This document shows positions 15,088 through 22,874 of a stretch of DNA of 26,538 nucleotides, piece after piece. The position numbers were made by a program, and so were the translations under genes. This stretch comes from UBA1367 sp040268355. Lineage in GTDB: Bacteria > Actinomycetota > Coriobacteriia > Coriobacteriales > Atopobiaceae. Numbering within the stretch: the first letter of the stretch is position 1; each line of letters begins with the position of its first letter. The stretch is taken from the NCBI GenBank assembly GCA_040268355.1, contig JAWRIT010000178.1, positions 1-26,538 on the forward strand, read 5' to 3'. The notes beneath the pieces are model-generated. The model was given only the letters and a program-made list of their open reading frames with translations, ran no database searches and was not told the DNA's origin.

Positions 15088-16566
15088 ATGGCAAAGCACG
15101 CGCGCACCATAACCGACGAGCAGGCGAATCGCCTCGAACGCAACCGAGAGCTGCTGCTGAGCGTGCTCTCAGGGTGTCTAGACCGTAAGGCGCCCTCCAT
15201 TCAAACTACGCCTCTCACCCTCGTGCTCGAACGCTTTCTCACCGACCGCGTCACGGGCGGCGTGATCGGCTTCGAGGGAAGCCGGGGCGTCGAGGCGATG
15301 CTACACGAGCTGGGACGCATCTTTGGCGGTGGCACTCTCGTGCGCGACGGGCATGTGGTGGGGCTCGACGGTGCCATCGCCATCGACGGCCAAGAGCGGC
15401 TCGTGCCAGTGCGCATCGGGGTGGGGGCCGGGTCGCAGCTGATAAGCGAGGTCGGACCGCTCGCGTCCGCCCCGGAGGCCCAGGCGGCGCTCGAGATGCT
15501 CGGACGGCAGCTCCACCTGGCGGGGCGTGCGGTCGGTCGCGAGATCGAGGCCGTCGCACAGGGCTACGAGCCCACCGTGCACTCCCCCTCCGACATCGTC
15601 TTGGTGCCCGTCTCGCACTATGCGCTCGCCAACGCCCACCTCTCGCGCACCGGGCGCTACGCCCGCGACATGATGCGCTGCACCGCCTCGACCACCATCC
15701 GCCTTGCCATGGAGGACGAGGATGCGGCCATCGACACCTTCCGGCTCGGCACGGCCCTGACGCCCATCCTCGCCTTTCTGACCGACAACACCTTCCGCAT
15801 GCGCGGCAGCGACCCAAGCGAGACTCCCCGCATGGCGCGGCAGCTCGTGTGGGACCATGTCGACCCGACGCGCTGCGGCGTCGTGCCGGGGACCTTCGGC
15901 GCCCGCTTTGGCTTCTCGGCCTACGAGCGCTGGGTCGAGCAGCTGCAGCCGATCTCCTTCGAAAGCGACGACGGGGTCGTCTTCTCCTGTGGCACCGACA
16001 CCTGCTCGCAGCTCATGTGCGAGCGTGACCTGAGCAGGAGCGAGGCGGAACGGCTGCTTGGGTGCGCCCTGCCGTCCGTGCGGTGGACGGGACAGCTCGA
16101 GCTGCGGGCGGCCGACTCGCTCGGGCCGCACATGGCCGTGGCCTACCTTGCGCTCGTCAAGGGGCTGCTGGGAGCCGAGGGCGGTCGGCGCGCGCTCGGG
16201 GAGCTTCTGGGGATCGGCCGCATCGACGAGACGCACGTCAGCGACGCCTTCGGCGAGCTTCGGGAGTTCGGGTGGGATGCGCGGGTCTACGGGCGGACGA
16301 TCGGCCAGGTGGCAAACGAGCTTGCCACCATCGCCAGACGAAACCTGGACGAGCGCGAGGACCGTCTGGCGCTCGAGGGTCTGACGGTGCTCTGGGAGGT
16401 GCGCTCCGTTCCCCGCGACCTGCTCCTCGACGCCTGGAGGCGCGAGCACGAGCCGCTGTCCGAGGCCTCCGTCGCGCAGCTCTATGGCGAGGGGGCCATC
16501 ATCCCCTACGACGAGCTCGACGGCGAGCCGCCCGAGGGCCAGACCTCGGTGATGACCATCATCTGA
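15088..16566 (+). CDS. Glutamate-cysteine ligase family 2 (GCS2)-like protein, divergent
   Basis: A 492-residue soluble protein whose middle and C-terminal parts follow the plant-type glutamate-cysteine ligase pattern. RYARDMMRCTAST (190-202) corresponds to the family's RY...DMM..T.S block. FRLGTALTPILAFLTDNTFRMRG (218-240) corresponds to the 'L.P...A.fANSPf..G' block. RMARQLVWDHVDPTRCG (248-264), FGFSAYERWV (274-283) and LELRAADSLGPHMAVAYLALVKGLLG (337-362) also fit. The N-terminal acidic motifs are altered: IGFEGSRG (60-67) replaces the IG.E.E pattern and VGAGSQLIS (112-120) replaces LEPGGQ.E. Such enzymes ligate glutamate to cysteine or another amine with ATP; substrate or activity may differ here. 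I chose the ATG at 15088, with GTGAGG just upstream, over an ATG at 15028. It stands alone between a divergent gene and the MFS gene. Confidence 0.8.
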   Translation: MAKHARTITDEQANRLERNRELLLSVLSGCLDRKAPSIQTTPLTLVLERFLTDRVTGGVIGFEGSRGVEAMLHELGRIFGGGTLVRDGHVVGLDGAIAIDGQERLVPVRIGVGAGSQLISEVGPLASAPEAQAALEMLGRQLHLAGRAVGREIEAVAQGYEPTVHSPSDIVLVPVSHYALANAHLSRTGRYARDMMRCTASTTIRLAMEDEDAAIDTFRLGTALTPILAFLTDNTFRMRGSDPSETPRMARQLVWDHVDPTRCGVVPGTFGARFGFSAYERWVEQLQPISFESDDGVVFSCGTDTCSQLMCERDLSRSEAERLLGCALPSVRWTGQLELRAADSLGPHMAVAYLALVKGLLGAEGGRRALGELLGIGRIDETHVSDAFGELREFGWDARVYGRTIGQVANELATIARRNLDEREDRLALEGLTVLWEVRSVPRDLLLDAWRREHEPLSEASVAQLYGEGAIIPYDELDGEPPEGQTSVMTII

Positions 16567-16654
16567 GACGCTGGCCGCCCCGGGTGGCGAGACGGGTGAC
16601 GCTGGCTGCGGGCAGGGCCGACCGAAGGCACGTGGTCACGCCGACCGCTTGGGG

Positions 16655-16683
16655 GCCTGCCGGGGCCTGTCGCACGGGCAGGC
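16655..16683 (+). terminator. Candidate hairpin after the GCS2-family gene
   Basis: GCCTGCC and GGCAGGC form a 7-bp stem around a 15-nt loop in the 190-nt gap before the MFS gene. There is no U-run. Confidence 0.35.
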
Positions 16684-16692
16684 GTCGCCTTA

Positions 16693-16724
16693 CTGACAAG
16701 CCACGAGGGCGAGCATGCCATACT
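16693..16724 (+). promoter_or_regulatory. Candidate MFS-gene promoter
   Basis: CATACT (16719-16724) is preceded by TGC, an extended -10 pattern. A CTGACA lies 20 nt upstream, a longer spacing than usual. It is about 33 nt upstream of the start codon. Confidence 0.35.
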
Positions 16725-16756
16725 GAGGGAGTCGGCGCCAACGTCTGGAGACGCGT

Positions 16757-17947
16757 ATGGACCCCAGGGGCCTCAACTTCAAATATGCCCTCGTCAACAT
16801 TGGCTTTCTGCTGCTCGTCGCGGGAACGATGGGCTACGCGTACAACTTCCTCTCGCAAAGCGGCTTTTCCGACGGAACCATCGGTACCATCATGACGCTC
16901 ATCAGCCTGCTGGGCGTCCTTGCCGGGCCGGCCGCCGGTGACCTTGTCGATCGCAGCGAGCGCATCACGCAGAAGATGTTCATCACCGCCTCCATGGTCG
17001 CCTGCGCCGCCGGAGCGGCCGTGCTGCTCCTGTTGCCGGCCGCCTCGCCCGCCATCATCCCGACCGTCGTCGTGGCGTTCGTGTGCGCGTCGATCGGCAT
17101 GCCGCTGCTCAATGGCATGGCCTTCATCTACGAGCGAGCGGGCGGGGTCATCAACTACGGCCTCTGCCGGGGCCTTGGCTCCGCCGCCTATGCCGTGGGT
17201 TCCACCATCGTCGGGCGGCTGTGGGCGCAGCTGGGCACGAGCACCCTGCCGATCTGGGCGATCGCCGGGGCCGCCTTCACCTGCCTCGCCGTGAACCTCA
17301 TGCCCGACGCGCCCAAGGAGCTCGCGGGCGAGCGGCACGAGAAGGACGAGGACGACATCTCCGTCCTGCAGTTCTTTGGCACCTACCGCGGTGTCACCCT
17401 CGTGGCGGTCGCGCTCGTCCTCATGTACTTCTGCCACTTCATCATCAACACGTTCATGGCCAAGGTCATCGGCATGTTCCAGACCGAGAACGTCGAGGAG
17501 GTCCAAGGCAACGCCCTGTTCATCGCCGCCATGCTCGAACTGCCCATGATGTTTGGCTTCTCGCTCGTGCTCAGGCGGATGAGCGTCGAGCGGATCCTGG
17601 TCGTCTCCTCCGTGATCTACTCCATCAAGCACCTGCTGACCTTCGCCGCGGTGAGCGTGCCGATGTTCTACGCCGCCATGGCCCTGCAGATGTTCAGCTA
17701 CGCCGCCCTGGTACCCGCGACCGTCTACTTCGCAAACGAGCATGTCGACGAGAAGGATCGCAACAAGGGACAGGCCATCCTGACGGCGTCCGCGTCGGTC
17801 GGCGGGCTGCTCGCGAGCTTCGTGGCCGGCTGGCTGTTCGACTTCGTGCCGGTGCGCGTCGTTCTCGGGCTCGGCGCCCTCGCGTCGGTCTGCGGCACGG
17901 TGCTCATGGTCTTCGCCCTGCGCCAGATCTCCGCGAAGCGCGCCTGA
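16757..17947 (+). CDS. Major facilitator superfamily transporter
   Basis: A 396-residue, 12-span secondary transporter of the inner membrane. The first span begins immediately (FKYALVNIGFLLLVAGTMGYAYNFL). The loop between spans 2 and 3 carries a variant of the MFS signature, LAGPAAGDLVDRSERITQK, with the conserved Gly-Asp and the basic residues after it. A charged cytoplasmic loop around residue 185-205 (ELAGERHEKDEDD) divides the two six-helix halves. The second half has a matching connector (VLRRMSVERILV). GGAG lies 7 nt upstream of the ATG. The overall look is that of the LacY/nucleoside-proton symporter-like MFS group, but I cannot assign a substrate. It is convergent with rlmKL and probably monocistronic. 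Confidence 0.92.
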   Translation: MDPRGLNFKYALVNIGFLLLVAGTMGYAYNFLSQSGFSDGTIGTIMTLISLLGVLAGPAAGDLVDRSERITQKMFITASMVACAAGAAVLLLLPAASPAIIPTVVVAFVCASIGMPLLNGMAFIYERAGGVINYGLCRGLGSAAYAVGSTIVGRLWAQLGTSTLPIWAIAGAAFTCLAVNLMPDAPKELAGERHEKDEDDISVLQFFGTYRGVTLVAVALVLMYFCHFIINTFMAKVIGMFQTENVEEVQGNALFIAAMLELPMMFGFSLVLRRMSVERILVVSSVIYSIKHLLTFAAVSVPMFYAAMALQMFSYAALVPATVYFANEHVDEKDRNKGQAILTASASVGGLLASFVAGWLFDFVPVRVVLGLGALASVCGTVLMVFALRQISAKRA

Positions 17948-17966
17948 GCGGAGGCGCGGCCGCCAG

Positions 17967-17987
17967 GACGGGGTGGGACTGCCCGTC
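17967..17987. terminator. Candidate hairpin between the convergent MFS and rlmKL genes
   Basis: GACGGG and CCCGTC form a 6-bp stem around a 9-nt loop in a 50-nt convergent gap. There is no U-run on either strand. Confidence 0.3.
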
Positions 17988-17997
17988 GCGAGCGTCT

Positions 17998-20253
17998 CTA
18001 GGCCTTGGCGGGGTTGGTCACGATCCAGCAGCGAAACGAACGGCGCGAGCGCTCGAAGTCGTGGGTGACGACACGCTCGCTCACTTCCTCCACCGAGCAG
18101 CCCTGTGCCTTGAGGGCGCGGGCGTCAAGGTCCGCCTCGACGTCCTCGCAGGAAACAAGCAGCGTCCCGCCCGCCTCGAGCACCGCCACGGCGGACGCCG
18201 CGAGCGCCGGCAGGTCGCGCGCCGCCTGCCATGGCGCGCCGCCCTGTGCCGCCGGAAGCCAGGCGGGGGCCACACAGAGCACGAGGTCATAGCGCTCGCC
18301 CGCCTTTCGCGCATGGTCCAGCCACGCGCGGGGATCCGCTTGCGCGAGACGGGCGGAACCATCCGCGACACCGCTCTCGCGCAAGATGCGCCGCACGCCG
18401 TCGAGCCAGTCCGCGGAGCCGTCGACCAGCACCGCCTCACGCGCGCCCGCGACGATCGCCCGCACCAGCGCCGGTCCGGACGAGGCAAAAAGCGCCGCCA
18501 CGCGGGTGCCCTCGGCATGTGCCGCCGCACGGTCGCGCACGCCACGCTGGGCCAGCGGCAGGGCCGTCTCCGAGCGGGCAAGGTCGATCGAGAGGCGGCA
18601 GCCGCCCTCCTCGACCGTCAGCAGTCGTCGCTCCCCCTCGGGTCGCCCCTGCGCGCGACCCTCGTCCCAAGCGCGGATCACCAGGTCGTCCGCGTGCAGG
18701 TCGAGAAGGGCCCCGGCGAGGGCCGCGGCGTCGGCCAGGCGGCGGGCGGCGCGCTGGGGGTCGACGGACGAGGGGCGACGATGCTCCTCCACCACGGCCA
18801 CGCGCCTGCCCGCATCGGGACCGACGCCCTGGTAGAGGTCGATCGAGAGGGCGTAGTCGGGCAGGTCGGCGTCGTAGACGCGATAGCATCCCACGCCCTG
18901 CCTGCGTGCCCAGCGGCCCCGCTCCCGTGCAACCTTGCGCAGGCGCGCGGCGAACTGGACGCTGTTCCGCTCTGAGATGGCCACGCTCCGGGCCTGCCCC
19001 GAGAGCGAGACCACCTCATGGGAGAGGCGGCTGGCAAGGCCCGTCTCGTACAGGCGCACCCAGGTCTTGATGGGTCCGTTGTAACAGGCGATCGTCCTTG
19101 TCGGCACCAGGCCCAAGGCGGTGTCCAGGCCGGCGTCGGGCGTGATGGTCGCGGCCGTCCATCCAGCCGGCACGGCGTCCAGGGCTGCTGCGAGCGCGGC
19201 ATAGGCCGCCGGCAGCTCCCGCTTCGTGAGCAGCCGCTCGCCGTAGGGCGGGTTGGCGACCAGCAGCCCCGGCACCGCGGCGGCGTCTGGGACCGACCGG
19301 AGACGGCGTGCGAGCTGCGCGGCGTCCTCCACGGCAAAGCGCACGAGCTCCGACACGCCGGCACGGCCCGCGTTCGCCCGCGCGACCTCCACCGCGCCTC
19401 GATCGATGTCGCCCGCAAGGATCCGCGCCGACACCTCGTCCGCCCCTCGGCGCTCGGCGTGTGCCGCGTCGAGCACGCGCTCCCAGAGCGCCTGGTCATG
19501 CTGGACCCAGCCCATGAAGCCCCAGCGACGACGCAGCAGGCCCGGCGCCACATGGGCGGCGATCAGCGCGCCCTCCACAGCAAAGGTGCCCGACCCGCAC
19601 AAGGGATCGACCAGCACGCCGCCCGCCTCGGCCCACTCGGGCCACCCGGCGGCAAGCAGCACGCCGGCCGCCAGCGTCTCTTTGAGGGGGGCCGCCGTCT
19701 GCACGCCCGGCTGCCGGTAGCCCCGGCGGTGCAGGGAGTCCCCGGAGAGGTTGAGGTAGACCGTCGCCTTGCGGGGATGGACAGCCACGTTGATGGCGAG
19801 GTCCGGCTGGCGGGGGTCCACGTCAGGGCGCTTCCCGCGCAGCTCGCGGAGTCGGTCGCAGAGGGCGTCCTTCACCTTCTGCGCCGTGAAGGCGGTGTTG
19901 CGCAGCTCGCCGTTGGTGCCTCGCGCGTCCACGGCGATCGTCGCCTCAGGTGGCACGTGCCGCTCCCACGCGATCCCACGCACGCCCTCATAGAGCGCGT
20001 CGGCGTCGCTCGCGGCCACGCGGGCGAGCACCAGCTGAACGCGGGTGGCCACCCGACTCCACAGGCAGGCCCGGTAGCCATCGACGAGCTCGCCAAAGAA
20101 GATCACCCCGCCGACCTGCGGACGCACGCGGCGCATGCGAAGCGCGCGAAGCTCCTCGCCCAGGACCTCCTCGAACCCGCCCGCGCAGCGCGCGAAGAAC
20201 TCGAGCCGAGGGGCGGGCGAGCCTGCGCCCTGTGCCCTGCGCCGCGCTGCCAT
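17998..20253 (-). CDS. rlmL: Bifunctional 23S rRNA methyltransferase RlmKL (RlmK half degenerate)
   Basis: A 751-residue ortholog of the fused RlmL/RlmK enzyme, which makes m2G2445 and m7G2069 in 23S rRNA. The N-terminal THUMP region covers about 18-165. The RlmL methyltransferase is intact: DPLCGSGTF (216-224) and catalytic NPPYGERL (334-341). The linker FAARLRK...VGCYRVYDADLPDYALSID is also classic. In the RlmK half the fold can be followed to the typical end (THDFERSRRSFRCWIVT). However, family DTGLFLDHR reads ETALPLAQR (562-570), LFxYTGSA reads LFASSGPA (588-595), and the catalytic DPPTF reads VAPAWLP (661-667). VDGS (610-613) is kept. RlmK activity is therefore doubtful. The ribosome-binding site is weak; the gene follows the DUF4298 gene by 36 nt and may be coupled to it. 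Confidence 0.93.
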   Translation of the reverse strand: MAARRRAQGAGSPAPRLEFFARCAGGFEEVLGEELRALRMRRVRPQVGGVIFFGELVDGYRACLWSRVATRVQLVLARVAASDADALYEGVRGIAWERHVPPEATIAVDARGTNGELRNTAFTAQKVKDALCDRLRELRGKRPDVDPRQPDLAINVAVHPRKATVYLNLSGDSLHRRGYRQPGVQTAAPLKETLAAGVLLAAGWPEWAEAGGVLVDPLCGSGTFAVEGALIAAHVAPGLLRRRWGFMGWVQHDQALWERVLDAAHAERRGADEVSARILAGDIDRGAVEVARANAGRAGVSELVRFAVEDAAQLARRLRSVPDAAAVPGLLVANPPYGERLLTKRELPAAYAALAAALDAVPAGWTAATITPDAGLDTALGLVPTRTIACYNGPIKTWVRLYETGLASRLSHEVVSLSGQARSVAISERNSVQFAARLRKVARERGRWARRQGVGCYRVYDADLPDYALSIDLYQGVGPDAGRRVAVVEEHRRPSSVDPQRAARRLADAAALAGALLDLHADDLVIRAWDEGRAQGRPEGERRLLTVEEGGCRLSIDLARSETALPLAQRGVRDRAAAHAEGTRVAALFASSGPALVRAIVAGAREAVLVDGSADWLDGVRRILRESGVADGSARLAQADPRAWLDHARKAGERYDLVLCVAPAWLPAAQGGAPWQAARDLPALAASAVAVLEAGGTLLVSCEDVEADLDARALKAQGCSVEEVSERVVTHDFERSRRSFRCWIVTNPAKA

Positions 20254-20289
20254 GGTCGCGATCCGTGGGGTGTCGTACGCGCCGCGACG

Positions 20290-20598
20290 CTACGAGAGCG
20301 AGCGCAGCAGCGCCGTGGCCGCCTCGAGGGTGCCGAGCGCCGTGTCGCGCGCGTCGACCAGAAGCTCGTAGGGCAGATCCTCGCTCAGGACCGAGCAGGG
20401 CAGGTCGGCAGGAATCTTGTCCTGGTCGTCCGCCTCGCGGTCGCGGTGCCAGGTGCCACTCCCGTAATAGGCGGAAAGCTCCTGCAACCCGTCCAGCGCG
20501 TCAACGAGCGTGACGACGGCGCCGTTCAGCCCGTCGATCGCCGCGCGCGACGTGTTGAGCGCCTCTTCCATCTCCTGGATCCGCTCGATGCGATTCAT
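20290..20598 (-). CDS. DUF4298 family protein
   Basis: A 102-residue acidic, helical protein. It matches the DUF4298 pattern from end to end: MNRIERIQEMEEALN at the start, the central LSAYYGSGTWHRDREADDQDKIPADLPCSVLSEDLPYELL (about 41-80), and a last amphipathic helix (ARDTALGTLEAATALL). Function is unknown; it is cytoplasmic, with no signal or membrane segment. I chose the ATG at 20598, preceded by GAGGGG about 6 nt upstream; an ORF extension to 20631 has no support. It lies 36 nt upstream of rlmKL on the same strand, so the two are probably cotranscribed. Confidence 0.88.
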   Translation of the reverse strand: MNRIERIQEMEEALNTSRAAIDGLNGAVVTLVDALDGLQELSAYYGSGTWHRDREADDQDKIPADLPCSVLSEDLPYELLVDARDTALGTLEAATALLRSLS

Positions 20599-20655
20599 GG
20601 TAAACCCCTCTCGTGGTGGTCGCGAAGCCACGTCCCGCGACGCGTGCCCGCACCC

Positions 20656-20684
20656 ATGATACGCAAACGACCCCGCAGGCGTAA
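20656..20684 (-). promoter_or_regulatory. Candidate promoter of the DUF4298-rlmKL operon
   Basis: On the minus strand TATCAT (20656-20661) lies 17 nt from TTACGC (20679-20684). The -10 is good and the -35 is poor. Confidence 0.35.
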
Positions 20685-20755
20685 TGGGCGGACGCCGTGG
20701 CGCACCTCTTGGGCGCCTTACGGTTTTGTCGCTTGCATTGCGTTCCCAACGCTGG

Positions 20756-20764
20756 TGCTATGCT
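20756..20764 (+). promoter_or_regulatory. Candidate extended -10 of trmL
   Basis: TGC-TATGCT fits an extended -10 element about 37 nt upstream of the trmL start. TTGCAT (20733-20738) is 20 nt from the hexamer and TTGCGT (20738-20743) is 15 nt, so neither is an ideal -35. Confidence 0.4.
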
Positions 20765-20800
20765 TGCCTCTGTCGCTGCACGCGCCTGCCGGGAGGGGCC

Positions 20801-21415
20801 ATGTTCAACGTCGTGCTGGTGGAGCCGGAGATACCGGCCAACACGGGCAACATCGGGCGCACCTGCGTGCTTGCGGGGGCGAAGCTGCACCTCGTGGGGC
20901 CGCTGGGCTTCGAGCTGACGGACCATGCCCTCCAGCGGGCGGGGCTCGCCTACTGGGAGAGCCTCGACGTCGCCACCTACGCCACCTGGGACGAGTTCGT
21001 GGCGCGCCATGAGGACCTTCGCGCCGCCTTCGGTCACCCGAGCGGGGCGGCAGGCCACAGAGGCGGCGTCCATCTCTTCACCAAACGAGCAGCACGTGCC
21101 TACACCGCCTCCACGTACCAAAAGGGCGATTGGCTCGTCTTTGGCAAGGAGTCGAGCGGCCTTGACGCGGGCCTCGTCGAAGACCACGCGGAGCTCTGCG
21201 AGCGCATACCCATGCTCGGCGACGAGACGCTGGGCAATGCGGGCGTGTGGCACGAGCGGTTCCGCCACCAGCATCCGGAGCTGCGGCGCGACATCTGCGG
21301 CAACTTCGTGGATCCCCGCGCCGGAGAGATCGTCTCGCTCAACCTCTCCAACGCCGTCGCCATCGTGCTCTACGAGGCCCTGCGGCAGACGGGCTTTCCC
21401 GGGATGCGCGTCTGA
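20801..21415 (+). CDS. trmL: tRNA (cytidine/uridine-2'-O)-methyltransferase TrmL, SPOUT family
   Basis: A 204-residue SPOUT (trefoil-knot) methyltransferase expected to 2'-O-methylate the wobble nucleotide 34 of certain leucine tRNAs. The N-terminus VVLVEPEIPANTGNIGRTC (4-22) is the family signature. LVFGKESSGL (112-121) is knot motif 2, and SLNLSNAVAIVLYEALRQTGFPG (179-201) is motif 3. The protein is about 45 residues longer than the usual 155-160. Most of the excess is an insertion between RIPM (135-138) and SLNLSN, around 139-178, containing HERFRHQHPELRRD. A smaller addition lies near 78-92. The ATG at 20801 is preceded by GGGAGGGG, so it is preferred over an upstream in-frame ATG at 20684. 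It is divergent from the DUF4298 gene. Confidence 0.93.
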   Translation: MFNVVLVEPEIPANTGNIGRTCVLAGAKLHLVGPLGFELTDHALQRAGLAYWESLDVATYATWDEFVARHEDLRAAFGHPSGAAGHRGGVHLFTKRAARAYTASTYQKGDWLVFGKESSGLDAGLVEDHAELCERIPMLGDETLGNAGVWHERFRHQHPELRRDICGNFVDPRAGEIVSLNLSNAVAIVLYEALRQTGFPGMRV

Positions 21416-21463
21416 GGTGGCGTGGGGCCGGAGGCGCACTTGACATCCAGAAACGTTCCGATG

Positions 21464-22447
21464 TCACAGCCCTGTTTTCGCGTCTTTGGTGCTTGGCACC
21501 TCGCGCGTCCCGCGCCGCTCCAGCGCCTTGAACGCCGCGGGAGCCCCCGCCGTCAACGCGAAGAACACCGCCGCATGGCGTACGAGCTGGCCCCACAGCT
21601 CCCCCACCAGCGCGATGGCCACAGGTCCCACCAGCGCATAGGCGAATGCGAGCAGCGCGACTCCCACCGCCATGCGCAGGGCGACGCGCCGAGCGTCCAG
21701 GCCGTCCGTGGAGAAACGGACCACGCGCCGCTCGACGACCCAGCCCACCAGGACGCCCACCCAGACGCCCGCGCTCTTGTAGCAGTCCTCGATCATCTCT
21801 GCCGGGTCGACCGGCAGCTCGGCGCTCGTCGTTGCGGCCGGGTAGGCCTTGAGGGTCACAAAGGCCAGGTAGGGCACCAGCAGGGCCAGACCCCAGCCAC
21901 AGATGCGCAGGTCGCGCCCCTCTTTTGCCTCCACCCACGCCAGCAGGCGCGCCGTGAGGGCGATGACCACCACTCCCTCGAGAAAGCCCACGAGCACGTC
22001 CTGGGGCGCGTGCACGCCCAGATAGGTGCGGGAGAAGGCGACCAGGGCCGTGAACGCGAGGGCGAGCACCAGCGGCCAGCGTCGAGAGCGCCACTGCCAA
22101 CCGAGGCCGACGAGCATGCTGGCCGACGCCTGGGTGTGACCGCTGGGAAACGAGTAGCCGCTCGCCGCCGGGATGGCCGAGGGCTCGGGCGTCACGCGCA
22201 GATCGCGCACCCAAGGCCGAGGCAGGCAGGCCACCGCCTTGAACAGCTGGTTGAGCAGGGTGCTCGACGTGTAGGCGAACAGGGCGAACATGCTCCGTCG
22301 CTTGTCGACGCACCAATAGGTCACGCAGGGCACGACCAGCACCACCGCACCCGCCACAGGCGAGCCAAGGAAGCGGAAGATCGCCTGTATGACGCCGGGC
22401 GATGCCTCGCGCATGGCCTGGAGCCAGAGCAGGAACTCGATGTCCAT
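21464..22447 (-). CDS. PAP2-family membrane phosphatase
   Basis: A 327-residue integral membrane phosphatase of the phosphatidic-acid-phosphatase type 2 family. The three catalytic motifs are complete: K70 with RP (77-78) in KAVACLPRP; PSGHT (101-105) with the acid/base histidine; and SRTYLGVH (139-146) with Asp150 in the SR...GVH...D motif. Around eight hydrophobic segments surround them, more than the usual six because of a C-terminal extension with three further spans. Likely substrates are undecaprenyl pyrophosphate or phosphatidyl phosphates on the outer face of the membrane; the sequence does not decide. AAGGAG lies about 10 nt upstream of the ATG. The gene is convergent with trmL and divergent from the 65-residue ORF. 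Confidence 0.93.
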   Translation of the reverse strand: MDIEFLLWLQAMREASPGVIQAIFRFLGSPVAGAVVLVVPCVTYWCVDKRRSMFALFAYTSSTLLNQLFKAVACLPRPWVRDLRVTPEPSAIPAASGYSFPSGHTQASASMLVGLGWQWRSRRWPLVLALAFTALVAFSRTYLGVHAPQDVLVGFLEGVVVIALTARLLAWVEAKEGRDLRICGWGLALLVPYLAFVTLKAYPAATTSAELPVDPAEMIEDCYKSAGVWVGVLVGWVVERRVVRFSTDGLDARRVALRMAVGVALLAFAYALVGPVAIALVGELWGQLVRHAAVFFALTAGAPAAFKALERRGTREVPSTKDAKTGL

Positions 22448-22497
22448 GGGGCCGTCTCCTTCTCATGTGGGGTGGTCCTTCGGGCGCGGCGCAGACC

Positions 22498-22528
22498 AGT
22501 ATGCCATGAGGTGGCCCGCTGGTGTCAA
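22498..22528 (-). promoter_or_regulatory. Candidate PAP2-gene promoter
   Basis: On the minus strand a perfect TTGACA (22523-22528) is followed after 19 nt by CATACT (22498-22503). The latter is preceded by TGG, an extended -10 pattern. Confidence 0.45.
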
Positions 22529-22565
22529 AGCCGGGAGCGCGTGCCGCGTGACGCCCTCCATTCGC

Positions 22566-22594
22566 TTTCCATGGCCATCGCCGTGCGCTACCGT
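22566..22594 (+). promoter_or_regulatory. Weak candidate promoter of the 65-residue ORF
   Basis: TTTCCA (22566-22571) and TACCGT (22589-22594) are 17 nt apart, about 24 nt upstream of the start codon. Both hexamers are weak matches. Confidence 0.25.
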
Positions 22595-22617
22595 AGGGTG
22601 AGACGATTGGAGCACCG

Positions 22618-22815
22618 ATGGCCGACTATGCCGCCTCCTATGGCACCCACATGACCGACGAGCAGTTCGAGGAGTTCAAGGCGGGGCTTCGGGAGGACCT
22701 GCGCCGCATCCGCTCCCTTGATGACGAGGAGCTGGAGACGGTCGAGCTCGCCAAGCTCTTCGCCCGGCTGAACGGCCATACGTTCCCTGGCAAGGAGGGC
22801 TCCCCCACCGCCTAG
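22618..22815 (+). CDS. Small acidic protein of unknown function
   Basis: A 65-residue ORF starting at an ATG with GGAG 7 nt upstream. The protein is strongly acidic and mostly helical-looking (MTDEQFEEFKAGLREDL, then SLDDEELETVELAKLFARLNG) with a short Gly/Pro tail. No signal peptide, membrane segment or cysteine is present, and I recognise no family. Codon use is like its neighbours, with G or C in most third positions, which supports a real gene. It is convergent with the HAD gene, and a strong hairpin follows the stop. Confidence 0.7.
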   Translation: MADYAASYGTHMTDEQFEEFKAGLREDLRRIRSLDDEELETVELAKLFARLNGHTFPGKEGSPTA

Positions 22816-22822
22816 GCAGGGG

Positions 22823-22841
22823 CCGGTGCGCGCAGCACCGG
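22823..22841. terminator. Candidate bidirectional terminator hairpin
   Basis: CCGGTGC and GCACCGG form a perfect 7-bp stem with a 5-nt loop in the 59-nt gap between two convergent genes. There is no U-run, as is common in GC-rich genomes. Confidence 0.45.
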
Positions 22842-22874
22842 GGGAAGGCGTCACGCGCGGCGCTCGGCTCTTCG

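Noticed and set aside
16569..16610. Short direct repeat GACGCTGGC(C/T)GC after the GCS2-family gene
   Set aside because: Two imperfect 11-12 bp copies in GC-rich intergenic DNA are not enough to support a repeat element or site.
17083..18975. A 630-codon plus-strand frame overlapping the MFS gene and running into rlmKL
   Set aside because: It lies in an alternative frame of the MFS gene and opposite rlmKL, both with clear family motifs. Its Arg/Ala/His-rich translation is typical of out-of-frame GC-rich DNA.
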